Origin: Fulvia fulva
Taxonomy: Eukaryota > Ascomycota > Dothideomycetes > Mycosphaerellales > Mycosphaerellaceae
NCBI RefSeq assembly: GCF_020509005.1
Contig: NC_063020.1
Span: 1,116,001-1,180,000, forward strand
Direction: 5' to 3'
Length of the DNA: 64,000 bases
Positions 1 to 11,668 of this stretch are shown one piece after another; positions within the stretch are counted from its first letter, which is position 1; each line of letters opens with the position of its first letter. The position numbers were made by a program, and so were the translations under genes. The notes beneath the pieces were generated by a model. The model ran no database searches and was not told the DNA's origin. It saw only the letters and a list, made by a program, of their open reading frames with translations.

Positions 1-1844
1 CGTTGTCGTCGCCGAAGTCTACCATGTCGCCGTGGTCAACGTCCAGATCCATGCCGTCCATAAGTGTATCGCCCATATCCATACCAGTCATGTCGCCCAG
101 CGCATTACTGGAAGCGTCGTTTTGATCATGTGAGTCATGGCCCGACCCCATAGTGTTTGGTGTAGGTTGGTTTGATGTCTGCTGTTGGAATGCCCGTGCT
201 TGCGCTGACACGTTTAAATTTTGTTGGTCGCCAGTCTGTGGGGTCGCGATTGCTGAGCCTTGTTGCTGCATCGCAGACATGCCGTTCGCGCCGGGCGTAG
301 ACGTGGTGGTCGAGGTCTGTTGCTGGTCGTTGATCAGGCCGTTTATCGCATTGTCTTGCTGCATGGTCTGCTCGTTGTATTCGGGCTGTTTCCTCTCCCT
401 GAAGCCACCTCTGGCTATCCTCGTTGCGCCTTCTGACGATGTGACCTTGACTTTGAGAAGACTCTCAACCTCCTTGACCACATCATCCACTTTCTCTTGC
501 CGCAAGTTCTCCTCAGCATTGCCATTCGCAGCGGGCATTTCCAGCCGGAAGACCGGCACAGCATCTTCTTGCTCGTCCCACATGGCATGCCTCAACCTCT
601 TTTCTGCCTGCATTAGCGACTTGACCTTCTTCCAATCTTGCATCTTCGCGGCGTGCTCTGCCTTCATGCGCTCGATTTCTGCTTGTCCTGCCTCGAGGTG
701 CTTTTGCACGCGCTTGCCAAACTCCTCTACTTGCTCTTTCTTCAGGTTCGTGAAGGGCTGCGGTTCTGGTGCCTTCTTCGGCTTTTCTGTTACCTCCTTA
801 AAATCGAGAGATGGTGGGTCGAGGATGCCGTCAGTCAAGCCTTTGAGCTCACCCATCAGGCCCATGCCAAGATCTGGAGGCACAATCTGGCTTGTTGCGT
901 AGGGTGATGAGAAGACCTCCTCCATCCAGCGGTGGTGTTGGCTGTATCTCGCGACACTGATATCGCGTTGTGTGAGGTGGTCAAAGAAGTCGCCGAGTGC
1001 AGTGTCCTCTTCAATCTCAATGCTAGTATCTGGTGGTCCATCGCTCGAGCCCGGCATCCCTGGACCTTGTGTGCGCGGCCTCTTGGGTGCAGGTTCTCTG
1101 CCAGCTTGCGCTGCGTGTTGTTGTGGGTAGCGATTCTGCATGGCCATTGAGCCGTACTGCGCAGACTGCTGCATCTGTCCAGGCACGTTCAAAGTCGGCC
1201 AATGATCGCGATCGTGCAACATGAAGTCCCTGCGTTCCAGCCTGCCTTGGCTCTCGAGCCATCTTCTTTGCGCCATTGTCTGCTGGATTTGTGGTGTTGT
1301 TGGGACCTGGTTGGAGGGCATGAATCGGCTCTGATCGGCTTGGTGGTAGTGCACAAGCCAAAGTGATGTGTCTGGCATGGATGCGCTGACGGTAGGATCC
1401 TTCGCGACAAAGTGATATCGCGTGCGCGCATGTGTCGCCATCTGGTCGTATCCTTGTCGGAAGCCCACCGTATGTACCCGCATCTCAATGGTGTATCCCC
1501 CGAAGCTTTGCCTATATGCCTGCTCTGGATCTCCCCACACGTAGCCATCTGATGGGTATGGTTGGTCGTTCTTATGCTGAGAGATCCACTCCAGCCACAC
1601 GGTGCCGTCCTGGGGTGGTTGCACGTAGTTCCATGACATGGGCGCAATCTGCTTGACAATCGAGGGCGCATCGAGAAGGTATCGGAAGGCCTGCTCGAGG
1701 TTGAGCGAGGCAATGAGGGGGAAGCGATGGAGGGAAACAAGATGGACATGTGCTTGCAGAGGTCCTGCGACTCCTTGCGATCTGTTGGGCAAGTGTTAGA
1801 GGATTGTGCGCGCATATGGTGTGCAGTACATACGGGTCGTTCAT
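1..1844 (-). CDS. ssr4: Ssr4-like SWI/SNF and RSC chromatin-remodelling subunit (3' end beyond window)
   Basis: An open minus frame runs from about 1796 off the left edge. A start at 1844 gives an 11-nt first exon (MNDP), then a 52-nt intron at 1782-1833 with GTATGT donor, CTAAC branch and CAACAG acceptor; an in-frame stop lies upstream at about 1876. The N-terminal half (HLVSLHRFP, LEQAFRYLLDAP, APMSWNYVQPPQDGTVWLEW, FMPSNQVPTTPQIQQTMAQR) resembles the fungal Ssr4 N-terminal domain, formerly a DUF. The middle is basic and charged, probably helical. The C-terminal part is Q/N/T-rich and ends in an acidic Met/Asp run. Ssr4 proteins are nuclear subunits of the SWI/SNF and RSC remodellers in fission yeast. 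The family call rests on recalled motifs; the coding call and splice are seen directly. The true C-terminus is outside the window. Confidence 0.8.
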
Positions 1845-2770
1845 CTCGGCTGCTCTGCGACTATGCGCTGCACGTCAATGGGCGTGAAAGGTGCTGTGGT
1901 CGCGGGGCTGTGATGTTCACATTGGACAACGCGACTTTCCTCGAGAAGCTGAAGCTCGCGTGTTACCGCCGTCACGTGCACAATTCGAAGCATGACTCGC
2001 GTCAAAACATCTGATCAACAACAGGATCGTGAAAGTCAGTCTGGTCATCTACCGTGAGTCACAGATCGTAGGCAGCAAAGGACTCGCAGCAAGTATATAA
2101 GCCCTGGCGTCCTGCCCCTTTCTTCGGAAAGACATTCCCAGTGCAAGGGTGTTGCTACACATATCAGTGAGGATTCGTCCGAGATTGTGTTTTTGCTAGT
2201 TTAAAACTATCCACGACCTTCTGTTGTTGGCTGCGTGTCGGCGACGAAACTTTGAGCATCTACAACATCATCCTTTTCATCGTGTCGCTTGTGCTCTCGC
2301 AGGCGTTCGGAGAAGAGTACGTAGAGGCTCTCTTGCTGTAGCACCGCCTTTCACTTCCCTGCTCAATTATCTCAATTCCCGTCAAGCCGTTCCTCCAGCC
2401 TCCTCACTTCGCTATAGCCTGGACTCATTCAGACGCGGACAAGTCGACAACAACACAAAACGTAATAGCGCGCATTAGACGCGCAACGACGACACGGCAG
2501 ATCACCACATGATTGATGACGACACACACTCGCGGTGCGCAAAGATTGACGACGCCACTCTTTGCAGGGTGCTTTGTAAAGAGGAGAAGGGGTGGCGATC
2601 GTGAAAATTCCCGCACTGCAGGCAGAAAGTGAATGACAAGACAATCACGTGATTATGCTTAGTCACTAGCGCAGACAGGCGCAAACCGCATCACCCTAGC
2701 GTACTTCTTCATCTTTCCAAACCTTGCATCACCCAAGAGCATCCTATCCTTCACGCGTTACAAATTGCCT
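1845..2770. other. Intergenic region upstream of ssr4 and downstream of the USP gene
   Basis: No convincing gene. The plus strand has a TATA-like box (GTATATAAG near 2092) followed 45 bp later by a 71-bp sequence that recurs at 8790 (separate entry). A short open frame from 2224 has no protein-like character. The remainder must hold the ssr4 promoter and the 3' end of the USP transcript. Confidence 0.5.
2140..2210 (+). repeat. Dispersed leader-like repeat, copy 1
   Basis: This 71-bp stretch matches 8790-8857 with a 3-nt length difference and a few substitutions; the core from CATATCAGTGAGG to AAAACTAT differs at only two positions. It lies downstream of a TATA-like box. In one frame it reads HISEDSSEIVFLLV then TAA, while copy 2 stays open beyond this point. 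It could be an exon remnant or a conserved leader; function unknown. Confidence 0.7.
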
Positions 2771-5700
2771 TCAATCGGCCAGAAGAGCAACGAGCAGGCC
2801 CGTCAGACGGAAAGTCTCAGCCTTAGCCCAGTCTCTAACCTGCTGAAGTCCATCCTCATGCTGTTGGGTTTGGCCATCAAGGGCTGGTAGCTGTTGCTGC
2901 AGTCCATGGATCTGGCTCATGATGGCTTGACGCTGGTTCCCGACCGCCGCAAGTTGATGACCGAAGTATGTCTCTTGCTGGTGCAAGTGGTCGGTAACTC
3001 TGCGAATCTCAGCCTTGTAATTCTGAGCGTCGGTGTGCTTGTCCTGCATGTGCCACTCCAGGTCAGCGAGCTGCCGGTTTGTCGCAGCCATTCCCTGCTC
3101 TCGAGCAGCAAGCTCTTTCTCCTTCTGCTGCTGTAGCACCATCTTCTGCTCTGCCTCCTGCTCCTTGACTGCCAAGGCAGACAGGCGAGCTTCAAGGTCC
3201 TTCATCTTCTTCTGAGTTGCGACATCATCGACATCATCGCCTCGTGGGTTAACGTTTAGACCCTGTCCAGTGACTGTATCGGCTCGCTGCCGACGCTTCT
3301 TCAATGTTTCGGGGCTTACAGGTGGTGCGTCAGGATTCCTTGCGCCACCTGTACGCTGTGCTTGGCCATCCGGAGTCGGAAGAGTGCTGGCTCGCTTCTG
3401 ATAGATAGCATAGTGCACGACCTCACCCTAATCACCTATTAGCTGGTTTGCAATACGTTCGAGTTGTGTCTCATACCTGTGACCAGCCCAAAGAGGGTGG
3501 CTTAACAACGGGTATGGCTCGAAGGTCGTTGAACATGATCCAGGATGCATTCGGCTGAGCCGACGTGTGGCGAATGTAGCAGATGTAATGACCGGCATGC
3601 CAATTGTTCACGGCAACGAGATCATACAGTATGGTCTTCTCGTCGGAATCGTCTTGTTGAGCTTGACTCAACAGCTCCGACGGAAGGTCCTTCAGCTCCA
3701 TGTAGGGCGCTAGATCAATCTCATCTGGCATGTCAACTTCGTTGAGGTGATGATCAGCTCCGACATCCAGATCATTTCCATATCCACCACGACGAATACT
3801 GAAGCAAACATATTTCGCGGGTCGGACCATGCGCCGATACACGAAGTGACCAGTGGCATGTGCGTTGTCAAATTCACATTTGTGTCCTGAATCGATATCG
3901 AGCGTCTCGAAGGTCCATCTTCGGAGAAGATCATCAAGATCGTACACGCTGAAATCAGTCCTGTCCGCCGGGAAGTCCAAGTAGTTGATGAAAGTGTGCT
4001 CGAAAGAGCGTGAGATGATGCAGCAGCCAGCCTCTGCGCACGGTACCTCTTGTACGCATTGTGTGATCAACAGATCGGTCAGGTCTGTCTCGTTACCTTC
4101 GGATTTCCAGGTATCCCAGTAGATCAAAGCGTCGTCACCAATTGGGGACAACTGCTCACCTGCCTTGTTGGTAGCTTCTTGATCCTGGGCAAGCTGTTTC
4201 GTGGCGCCACGTACTTCAGGATCTGAGCCATCGGTGACAGAAACCAGGGTATCGCGCACGAAGTGCTGACTCATCCGGCTCGTTCTTCCAACGGCTGTCC
4301 AATGCATTGAGGCGGCTGAGTACTTGGTTGGTGACGTGTGGTGCAAGCTTGACTCCGCCAGCATCGAGATCGTCGAACAGCTTCTGCAAATGTTCTCACG
4401 GGTGCTTTCTGAAGGAAGATACGGCTCTGACGGATCAATCCCATCTGTTCAGGATCCAGGTAATCGGCATTTTCGCCAAATGGCAAGTAGAACGCATCGC
4501 TCCGACCAGTCTGAGCCTTGTAGAGCAATTTAGCTTCTTCCCGCAATATAGCACGAATGTCAGGGTTGTTGTGTAAGCACTGCAAGACTGTAGACATGTC
4601 GCACGTTTGGCTCAAATTGTGCATGTTTCGGTGTCTTGTCATTGGCGGCTGGAGATCGCCACCACGTTCGCCGGGTGATGAGGCACCAGCTGAACCGCTT
4701 TCGGCATCAGACTCGAAGGATGTCGCTGTACCATTGGTGATGTATCGTGCCTTCACCCCGGGGTTGATAGTAGGAAGCTGCTCTGACCAGAATCCGGGAC
4801 TCTCCTTCTTGAGGTTGGCGCGGAAATCATCTCGCATGGCTTCTGTGTCGCTTTCTCGATTGCCTTTAGCGGCATTTCCACACCAGGGTTCGACACAGAT
4901 GTTGATAGCATCGATGTCGAGATTCGCCAATGAGATCTCGTTGCCTTCTTCCAGCCCAGTTGTCATGCCGGCAGCATGATCATCTTTGCCAATCGACAAG
5001 GCCAGGAGATGACGGACGTATATGCTGCATGGTAATTCCAGGGTCTGGTGCTTTTGAACCCTCGAGCCATGGCAGAGCAGATAGAAGACCACACAGATGA
5101 GTCTAGGCACATCGAATGTCGCAATGTGCCGCTTGTTGCACTTTCGCTTGAGCACAGCCAGTTTGGGTTGGAACATGGCGTATATCATTGCCCAAGACCA
5201 GTCGGCTGGATTTGGACCACCTCGAAATGGGTAAGGAACTTCGTTGATGGCTGGGAAGCGAACTCCAGCCTGGTCTTGCACATCTTCAATGAATTTCTTC
5301 ACTTCATGGATTTTCGCAAGAGTTGACTCGCTTTTGCCGAGGGACTTGTTCATCCTGATCCTCCAGAGATAAGGTTGATACCCAGCATCCTGATCTTGAA
5401 TGCGCGCACATGCATCCAGTGTTGCAATCCCCGTCTCGCACTCATTGGCAAAGTCCCGGAGAAATTCAACCGTATAAGTCTTGTCCAATCTAGCTTGAGT
5501 TGACCATGGGACTTGAGAACGGATGACATGCAAGTTGTCAATGAAGTCGATAACATTGTTGACGGTCTGCGCATCCCCTTGCCGAGAAGCCATGTCGAGC
5601 TCATGCAAAGCCTTCAGACCGATGGGCGGGTTGCTTTGAAGTAGGATGTTACCGTAGAGTCTTGTGACGCACATGTTTGAAGCAATGTGCTCACGTGGTC

Positions 5701-6990
5701 TGCCGGAGACCTCAACCAAGGGATACTTTGCTTCAACGCTCGCAGACAGGCGACTGTTCTCCCTGGTGATAGGAGTGTCGAAATACAAGTCCTTCCACTG
5801 CCAGTTGAGTTCCCCATCTGATTCCTCATAGTATGATTCAACGGTGTCGAATGCCTCTTCAATCTCTCGGCGCCTATCTAATGGCTGTACTTTGCCTGGA
5901 TACACAAATTTGTGCTCCTTGTTCATGGTCGTATTCGCTAAGTTTCTGACTCTGTGAAACTCAGATTGTTGACTCCAGATTGAGGAAGACCTCGGTGCTA
6001 GGCCGGCATGTGTCTGGCTGACTTGTGTTTGAACGACCTGCGCTGGCAGTCGATTCTTCAAATCAGGACGACGAAACTTCCCAGGCGCACGGTCGGGCGG
6101 CGCGTACATGCAGGGCAGCAACGTACGGTTGAGTTATCAATGATTATCGTCGTCAAGCTCTTGCAGGTTGTTCTGGCTCCGCAAGTTCCGCAAGGGTGAA
6201 GCTCACAGCACTGTTCAGCTTCTGAGCAGATGTCCCTATCATCGGCCATTTCTTCGGAATGCTTGAAGTGCATGTCAGCAGCGTTAGCGCCATCTGCCCA
6301 AGCAAGCCAAAGATCTTGCGTGTGCATGAAGCGACTATCGATGACCTGGTACACCATATATGCTGCGTGTAAATTGGGCACCTTGATCAGGGGTAAATTA
6401 GAGACCATGGCACGCGCGGCATCTGTGGCCGTCATCATACTCCTCTCCTGACCATATTCTGCCAAGTTCTCGACCAGAGTTGCGGCGTCCACAAAAGTCG
6501 CATCGTTTTCGCCATGCCTGAACAAAAGGGGAACTCCGAATGTCGCAGAAAGGGTGGCCAGGCTGGTACCGATCTGGCGATAGCTTGCTGAGCGAAGGTG
6601 CAGCTGGGACACCACATACGCGGCAATGTCGAATAAGTTACGCTGCTTCGCTTCGGGCAACTCGAGGCCAAGCCAGAGAGTGCCATCGGCTTGGCCGAGC
6701 AATGCGTAGTGAGCCTCTCGGTCTGGCACCTCGATGTTGCGGGGTGTACAGTTGAATGGCAATGCAACTCTGGTGGTCAACGCGCCGCCGGACCCGAGCT
6801 TGGTGTCGAAGTGTGATACTTCCACGACCAGACTTGGCTTGTTGTCGATAAGACTTCTCCTGATCGTGTATGGGATCTTGCCAACGGTTCCAGAAGCTAT
6901 TGCATGGTGCAGCAACAGTGTCTTCATCGAATGATTCATCTTGTCCAGGTTGTAGGGAAAGCGCTCCAAGTACTCGCGCAACTTCACCAT
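2771..6990 (-). CDS. USP-family (peptidase C19) ubiquitin carboxyl-terminal hydrolase, frame-disrupted
   Basis: Four minus open segments form one gene. The N-terminal part (from 6990, or 7221 at the extreme) ends in a Cys-rich CGTCGARTTC / CCPAC region. The central segment contains the Cys box NLSQTCDMSTVLQCL (catalytic Cys codon 4601-4603). The C-terminal segment has the His box WHAGHYICYI (His codon 3588-3590) and WIMFND. A 49-nt intron (3428-3476, GTATGA...GATTAG) joins it in frame to a tail with a long coiled coil of Gln/Glu/Lys-rich repeats. A 65-nt intron (6043-6107) may join the N-terminal and central parts. Two frame changes cannot be introns: one near 4395, where the coding reading moves to KLFDDLDAGGVKLAP, and one between about 4270 and 4200. 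The gene is therefore a recent pseudogene or carries sequence errors. Family function: removes ubiquitin from proteins. Exact orthology is not recognised. Confidence 0.78.
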
Positions 6991-7113
6991 AGCCGCATTC
7001 GCGCCGGCTACTTGCGGCCAGAGCAGGAGCCCATCTTTTCCAAGAAGCGCAAGACTTCGACCCGCAGGAAGCCAGGCGCTAATAGGCCCGGCAGTGTTGA
7101 GAAGCTCAAGAGT

Positions 7114-7923
7114 ATGTTCACGCCTGAGACGCCTGAGGATCCTGAGCCAGAACAGCAGACTGGCAATACTCGTCCTCCGCCCGCGCACCCTGGTGCGTCG
7201 ATCGAACTCCCATATCGTCATCAGGACTCAAAGAAGCCGGAAGAATTCGACGACGACGAGTTTCTCGAGGCGGCACCAGAGTTGGAAGAACCTGCGAGGC
7301 CAGCGCACCAGCCAGGAGCTCCCGTCTCCGATGAGAAGGAGGTCGCGGAGTACTCGAACGAGGCTCGAGTCTACCAAGCGCGCTACGAATCGGTAAGTAC
7401 AGGGACCCACATGCGCATCGATGATGCTTAGCTCACTTGCTGTGCATGCGCTGTACTGACTACAATACAGCTATCCGATGATCACGACAACGGCCGCTTC
7501 GCTGCCTGCCAGGAGGGCTGCCTCGACCTGCTCAGCGAGCCGCATCTTCCACGTTACACGCGTATCCAGACCTGACAGATGCTTTCCACTCTTTACAAGC
7601 CACCAGCCGCCGAGCGGTGCCTCCTCGAGGCTGCCGAGATCTTGGGAAAGATGGAAGGCGCGAAGGTTCAGGTGAAGCTGCTGGAGGATGACAATGACTT
7701 GATGCTAGCCGATATCAAGCAGTGGCGTGTGGAGAACGGTCTCGTTGGTGTGGATCTCGAGGATACCTTGGAGGACGGAAAGTCGATGTCGAGCGATGAC
7801 TATGTTCAATTCGACCGCGACATCGAAGCAGTGCTGGAGAAGGAGCTGGAGGAAGAAGTGCAGCGCGTCATGGCGTATGGCAAGGAGGATAAGCTCGATG
7901 GTCCTGCTGCCGGCGAGGAGTAA
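7114..7923 (+). CDS. Unknown acidic protein, two exons, interrupted by in-frame UGA
   Basis: Exon 1 encodes a Pro/Glu-rich acidic segment (PETPEDPEPEQQTGN; DDDEFLEAAPELEEP) ending at 7392 before GTAAGT. The acceptor AATACAG ends at 7470. Exon 2 reads LSDDHDNGRFAACQEG to PRYTRIQT, then TGA at 7573-7575, then continues in the same frame as QMLSTLYKPPAAERC to EEVQRVMAYGKEDKLDG, stop at 7923. The reading before and after the TGA looks equally protein-like, and a single transition would turn TGG into this TGA. The frame is also open upstream and looks coding from about 7027 (SKKRKTSTRRKPGANRP), so the true start could be further left (ATG at 6904), overlapping the divergent USP gene. 7114 is the first in-frame ATG clear of it. 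No family recognised. Confidence 0.6.
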
Positions 7924-8789
7924 TGGGACATGGTGGAGTGTCAGCCTTGACAGCACACATTGTGTACCAACATTCGGGGACGAGGTTCAAGACGACCTGG
8001 TCTTTGCTTAGGTTCTCTTCAAGCTTAAAAGTGTATGCTGCCTTTCGTAGATAGTGTGCGTCCGCAATGAATGACAACCGGGCAGATGAAGCTGAATAAC
8101 GTGTGATGTCCAATCCAACCTACTAAAGCATTACGGTTCGTCGCGCCCACAGGTGATCAGAGCAGATACTATTTGGTGTACAGCAACGCTATTTGGCATA
8201 TACGGATCTAGCTGGAACCTGGGTGAGGTGAGCGACTTTACACTTGCAGTGCAAAGCTGATTGAACTCCAAGTTGAGCACCTTTCAAGAGCACTTATCAT
8301 TGAATTGCAAGACCTCGTATCCTATGCTTTTTAAGCCCCGCCCTCGAGCACAATGGTTAGACCTCACAAACCGACAAGCTCTTACGGCTATGTCAGATCT
8401 TGTTGCCTAAGGACCTTCAAAACAGCCGGATTGGGCCAATCTGAATCCACTCCACATGCCAAATAGCTTCACTGTACGCGCCAAATAGCATTTGCCGGAG
8501 ATCGGAGATCGTCCCGGTGTCCGTATTTCAGACCCTATCTACCGACGCACGCCTACTATAGTAAGGCGTCAGGGACGGCCTCCTTCTCCAGAGATTACTG
8601 CACATTCTGCCACCATGGAGGAGCTGTCCTCTACTTTAAAATCGTGAAATCCTTGTTCAGCACGAGCCCTACGAGTCCTGGCGAAGTATAAGTAATTTCT
8701 TCGCCTTTGAATCCTCTTACCTCGAACAATCCCGTTCGTATCCCCAACATCCACCTATGTTCTTCGACAACACACTGACATCACTACAG
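7924..8789. other. Intergenic region without recognisable gene
   Basis: Only short frames, none protein-like. It holds CCACCATGGAGG at about 8612 (good start context, but only a 10-codon frame) and a TATA-like GTATAAG near 8686 that precedes the second leader repeat. Confidence 0.45.
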
Positions 8790-8857
8790 AGTGCACGGGC
8801 ATTACGCATATCAGTGAGGATTCGTCCGAGATTGCGTTTTTGCTAGTTGAAAACTAT
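8790..8857 (+). repeat. Dispersed leader-like repeat, copy 2
   Basis: 68-bp counterpart of 2140-2210. It is preceded by CTGACATCACTACAG, which looks like a branch point plus splice acceptor, and lies about 105 bp downstream of a TATA-like box. In the frame HISEDSSEIAFLLVENYQ it is open and continues to 9115, unlike copy 1, where TAA ends it. Confidence 0.7.
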
Positions 8858-9115
8858 CAGTATGCTGCAACCACACCACCGCATGTCACGAAGCCTCTTA
8901 CTGACTCCCGTTGCAGACAGACCGCTCTTGTTGGTCTTAGGATCGGCAAGGAATTTTTGGCAAACCTTCACCCTCATTACGAGTGGCTCATTTTCATCAA
9001 TCTTCTGCTACGCGTAGAGCCTTGGAGAAGAGACTGGCGATTCGTCGCTCACATGATCGCGAAGAATCCAGCTGGGCAGCATCGGGCACAACAAGTCCAC
9101 CATGCAATGCATTGA
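8840..9115 (+). CDS. Small open frame following the leader repeat; unknown
   Basis: The open frame extends back through the repeat at 8790 to the acceptor-like CACTACAG. It has no ATG near its start, so it would need an upstream exon. The translation (NYQYAATTPPHVTKP, LVGLRIGKEFLANLHPHYEW, WRRDWRFVAHMIAKNPAGQH) is moderately protein-like but matches no family I know. It may be the 3' exon of a small gene or a relic. Confidence 0.25.
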   Translation: MLVENYQYAATTPPHVTKPLTDSRCRQTALVGLRIGKEFLANLHPHYEWLIFINLLLRVEPWRRDWRFVAHMIAKNPAGQHRAQQVHHAMH

Positions 9116-9464
9116 TCGTGTGTAGTAGTACTGCTGCCTGTGCCGGTACACAGCCACCATCATGCACTGTGCGGATCAACCGAGTCTGACTCTGATTGTG
9201 GTGACTGCCACCGAGAGACGAGGTGCGGTCTACATTACATGTAGCTCGTCCACGTTCACCACGTGCCTACCCCTGTCACTTGCCTCCTTTATGTTCCTAC
9301 GAGGCGACCGCTTCTTCATACTGAGACACTGACAAACGCAGGTACGACAATCGCAACCGCCTGAAAGCCAATTCGAAACAAGATGACAGCTCTCCATCTT
9401 GCGCGGAACATCCGATCAAACGGATCGCATGTGCAGCTTGCTATTTGAAGAGCGCAAGCCGAGA

Positions 9465-10756
9465 ATGGACGCAAGCTCGAAAGACCCGAAGCGTTTGCAA
9501 GACTCACCCTCAGACCCGCGACCACCAAAACGGCTCTCGCCATCGAACACTTCCCTCGCATTGCCGCCTTCCACTTCAGCGAATGCAAGGACCACCAACA
9601 TGAAGCGACTGACTCCCACCTTCAACTTCTTCGACCAAGTAGTCCAGAACGAGGCCATCGAGGATGCCGAACGCCTCGAAGACTGGGATCCATACCGCGA
9701 CAACAACTACAGCACCTCCTCATCACCGGGTGCTCGAGCTGGCAGTTTACCACCCATGTATCCTGGTACGTTACCGAAGTGCACAAGACATCGAGCAGTG
9801 GCTTAGACTATGGTGGACTCCATGACATGCGCTGAACCACGCGCTCCACGCACACCTTGGTCTGAGCCGCTGTAACGCGTATATCGAGTATGACTAACAC
9901 CCTTCTGCTTGTAGGCCGACACGCACTCGACACGCTGAACATGTATATGGACGACGCGAGTGACCACGAAGAACCCCCCGCCACTGCCTCGCCACCAGGA
10001 GGTGTCGCAGTTGCACTCGAAGCCGCCACCATCTCTACCGATCCAGAACACAGAACTCCAGCCGAAGCACGTGGGCGTGCAGACACCGCAGTCAGCACCA
10101 ACAGTCATGAAGCGCAAGATTCACCGAGCGACTCGACCGACAGCAGCGGCAGCAGCGGCAGCGGAAGCATCGACCTCAACGAGTGCAACGCAGAACAGCG
10201 TGCAGCTCTCTACGAACAGGCCTACAGCGATGTGACATGTACCCTCCGCGACTTCTGCGTGCCAGACCAATACAACGCGTACCCAAAACATGCCCCCGAG
10301 ATTTTAAGCGCTTTCTTGGAGCATGCCACCTTCACCGTGAAAGTCTGGGCCAACTACGACTCTTACACCAGGAAGCTATACCGCCAGCCCAGTCGCGTGG
10401 ACAGTTGTGGCAAACTTCAGCTCCCGGCCAAGCAGCGCAAATACCTCAACACCTTCAGCCGCGTGCAGTTCAGCAACATTGTCATGGAGGTAGGGACCCC
10501 ATTCCGCACCCTCGCAAAAATCAGACTGAAAGCTGTGAACGGCGAGCTCGAGGTGGGCGGCTCATTATGCAAGGATGTCCATAGCCCGCACCAGCGACTC
10601 AAGCGGGTGGTCGTCGAAGCTATGAAGCGGATCAAGGAGGATGGCGTGGTGGGCGAGCAGTACGGGCTCACGCTGAAAGATCTTGGCTTGATTGCAAAGG
10701 AATTTGTCTATCTGCCAAAAAACCAGCGGGACATCTGGGAGTACTTCGAGAATTGA
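9465..10756 (+). CDS. Unknown fungal protein, two exons
   Basis: Exon 1 (from ATG 9465, MDASSKDPKR) is Ser/Pro-rich and ends at 9765 before GTACGT. The 149-nt intron at 9766-9914 has ATGACTAAC and TTGTAG. Exon 2 continues in frame at GRHALDTLNMYMDDASDHEEPP. The N-terminal third is disordered, with a Ser/Gly run (about 10140-10170). The C-terminal half is compact: LYEQAYSDVTCTLRDFCVPDQ, FLEHATFTVKVWANYDSYTRKLYR, then a basic helix and YLPKNQRDIWEYFEN at the end. An earlier in-frame ATG (9429) exists. I do not recognise a domain. The next feature downstream is the convergent hrp1 gene. Confidence 0.75.
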
Positions 10757-11668
10757 GGACGATCATCGTACGGAGCAACAGGGGACAGATCATCCGAAGA
10801 GAAGGGACGCGCCTAGCGACAGAAGTTGATCTGGAAGTGCTTCTCGAGGGTCTGCGAGAGCTCTCGCAGGTACGCGAGTTCCTTGAAAATTCGAGCGTGA
10901 GAAGTTGGCATAGAAAAGGAGGCGTCCCTAGAGGCCTAGACGTGCCCAGCCAGCGCAGTACAAAACCTTGTTCCACTGCATAGCATGCTCCTGCCTGAAG
11001 CTTCAGGGGTACCGACGTGAACGACAGCTCAGCCCACCTCGTCTCTTACTGTCATGGCTTTGGCCAAGCTCTTCACTGGGTCATATCACGTCTGTAGATC
11101 GGAATTCAAGAGGGCCAGCGTGTATTGTCGATGTCCTCATGCAGATGAGGAAGCGCAGGACAAACACTAAAAGAAATAACAAAAGAGACACAACGCCAGC
11201 TGTTAAGCAACTCAATTCTCAATTCCATTCCATAGCACTTTCTGTGATACAATCGCAGAAGCCATTCCAGCAGTCCCAAAGGCCCACCTCAGCCTCGCAT
11301 AGTAGTACCCGGGCCGGTTCAACTCGATTCATGATGTAAAAGCCATAGCCACGCGGCCAAGATTTCCCCTTGCGGCTATGATAGACGCCGTGAGATGCTT
11401 CGCCAACGCCCAAGAACGCCGGCCCAAAAGACAATGTGATGATGAGCCAGCTAATCTTCCAGACCTTTGACAGACCAGCAAGTCAACCGTACTGAACAGC
11501 CAGCTAGTAGTACAAGCTGCCGTAGTACGAATGATCGTGCTGGCCCGTCTGAGCGTCCGGGAAGTACTTGTGCTCCTTGCTCTTGTTCTTACGCCTCAAA
11601 GTGGGAGGTACCTGTTTTCGCTGTCAGCACCAGCTCCCAATGTCAGGGTTGAAAGTGAACCAACCCAC
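10757..11668. other. Intergenic region between convergent genes
   Basis: About 0.9 kb between the plus gene ending at 10756 and the hrp1 stop at 11669. Only short frames on both strands; an A-rich stretch lies at 11166-11192. It should contain both transcripts' 3' ends. Nothing else seen. Confidence 0.5.

Noticed and set aside
153..902. Long plus-strand frame with Cys/Ser-rich translation
   Set aside because: Antisense of the ssr4 coding frame, which is open across the whole interval and has recognisable motifs and an intron.
1189..1815. Minus-strand frame of 208 codons
   Set aside because: Out-of-phase reading of ssr4; rich in His/Arg/Ser/Thr without domain character.
4380..4396. 16-nt GTGAGA...TTTGCAG as an intron restoring the USP frame
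   Set aside because: It fits the phase but is far too short to be a spliceosomal intron.
8612..8644. CCACCATGG as the start of a gene
   Set aside because: The frame ends after 10 codons and no intron with good signals extends it.
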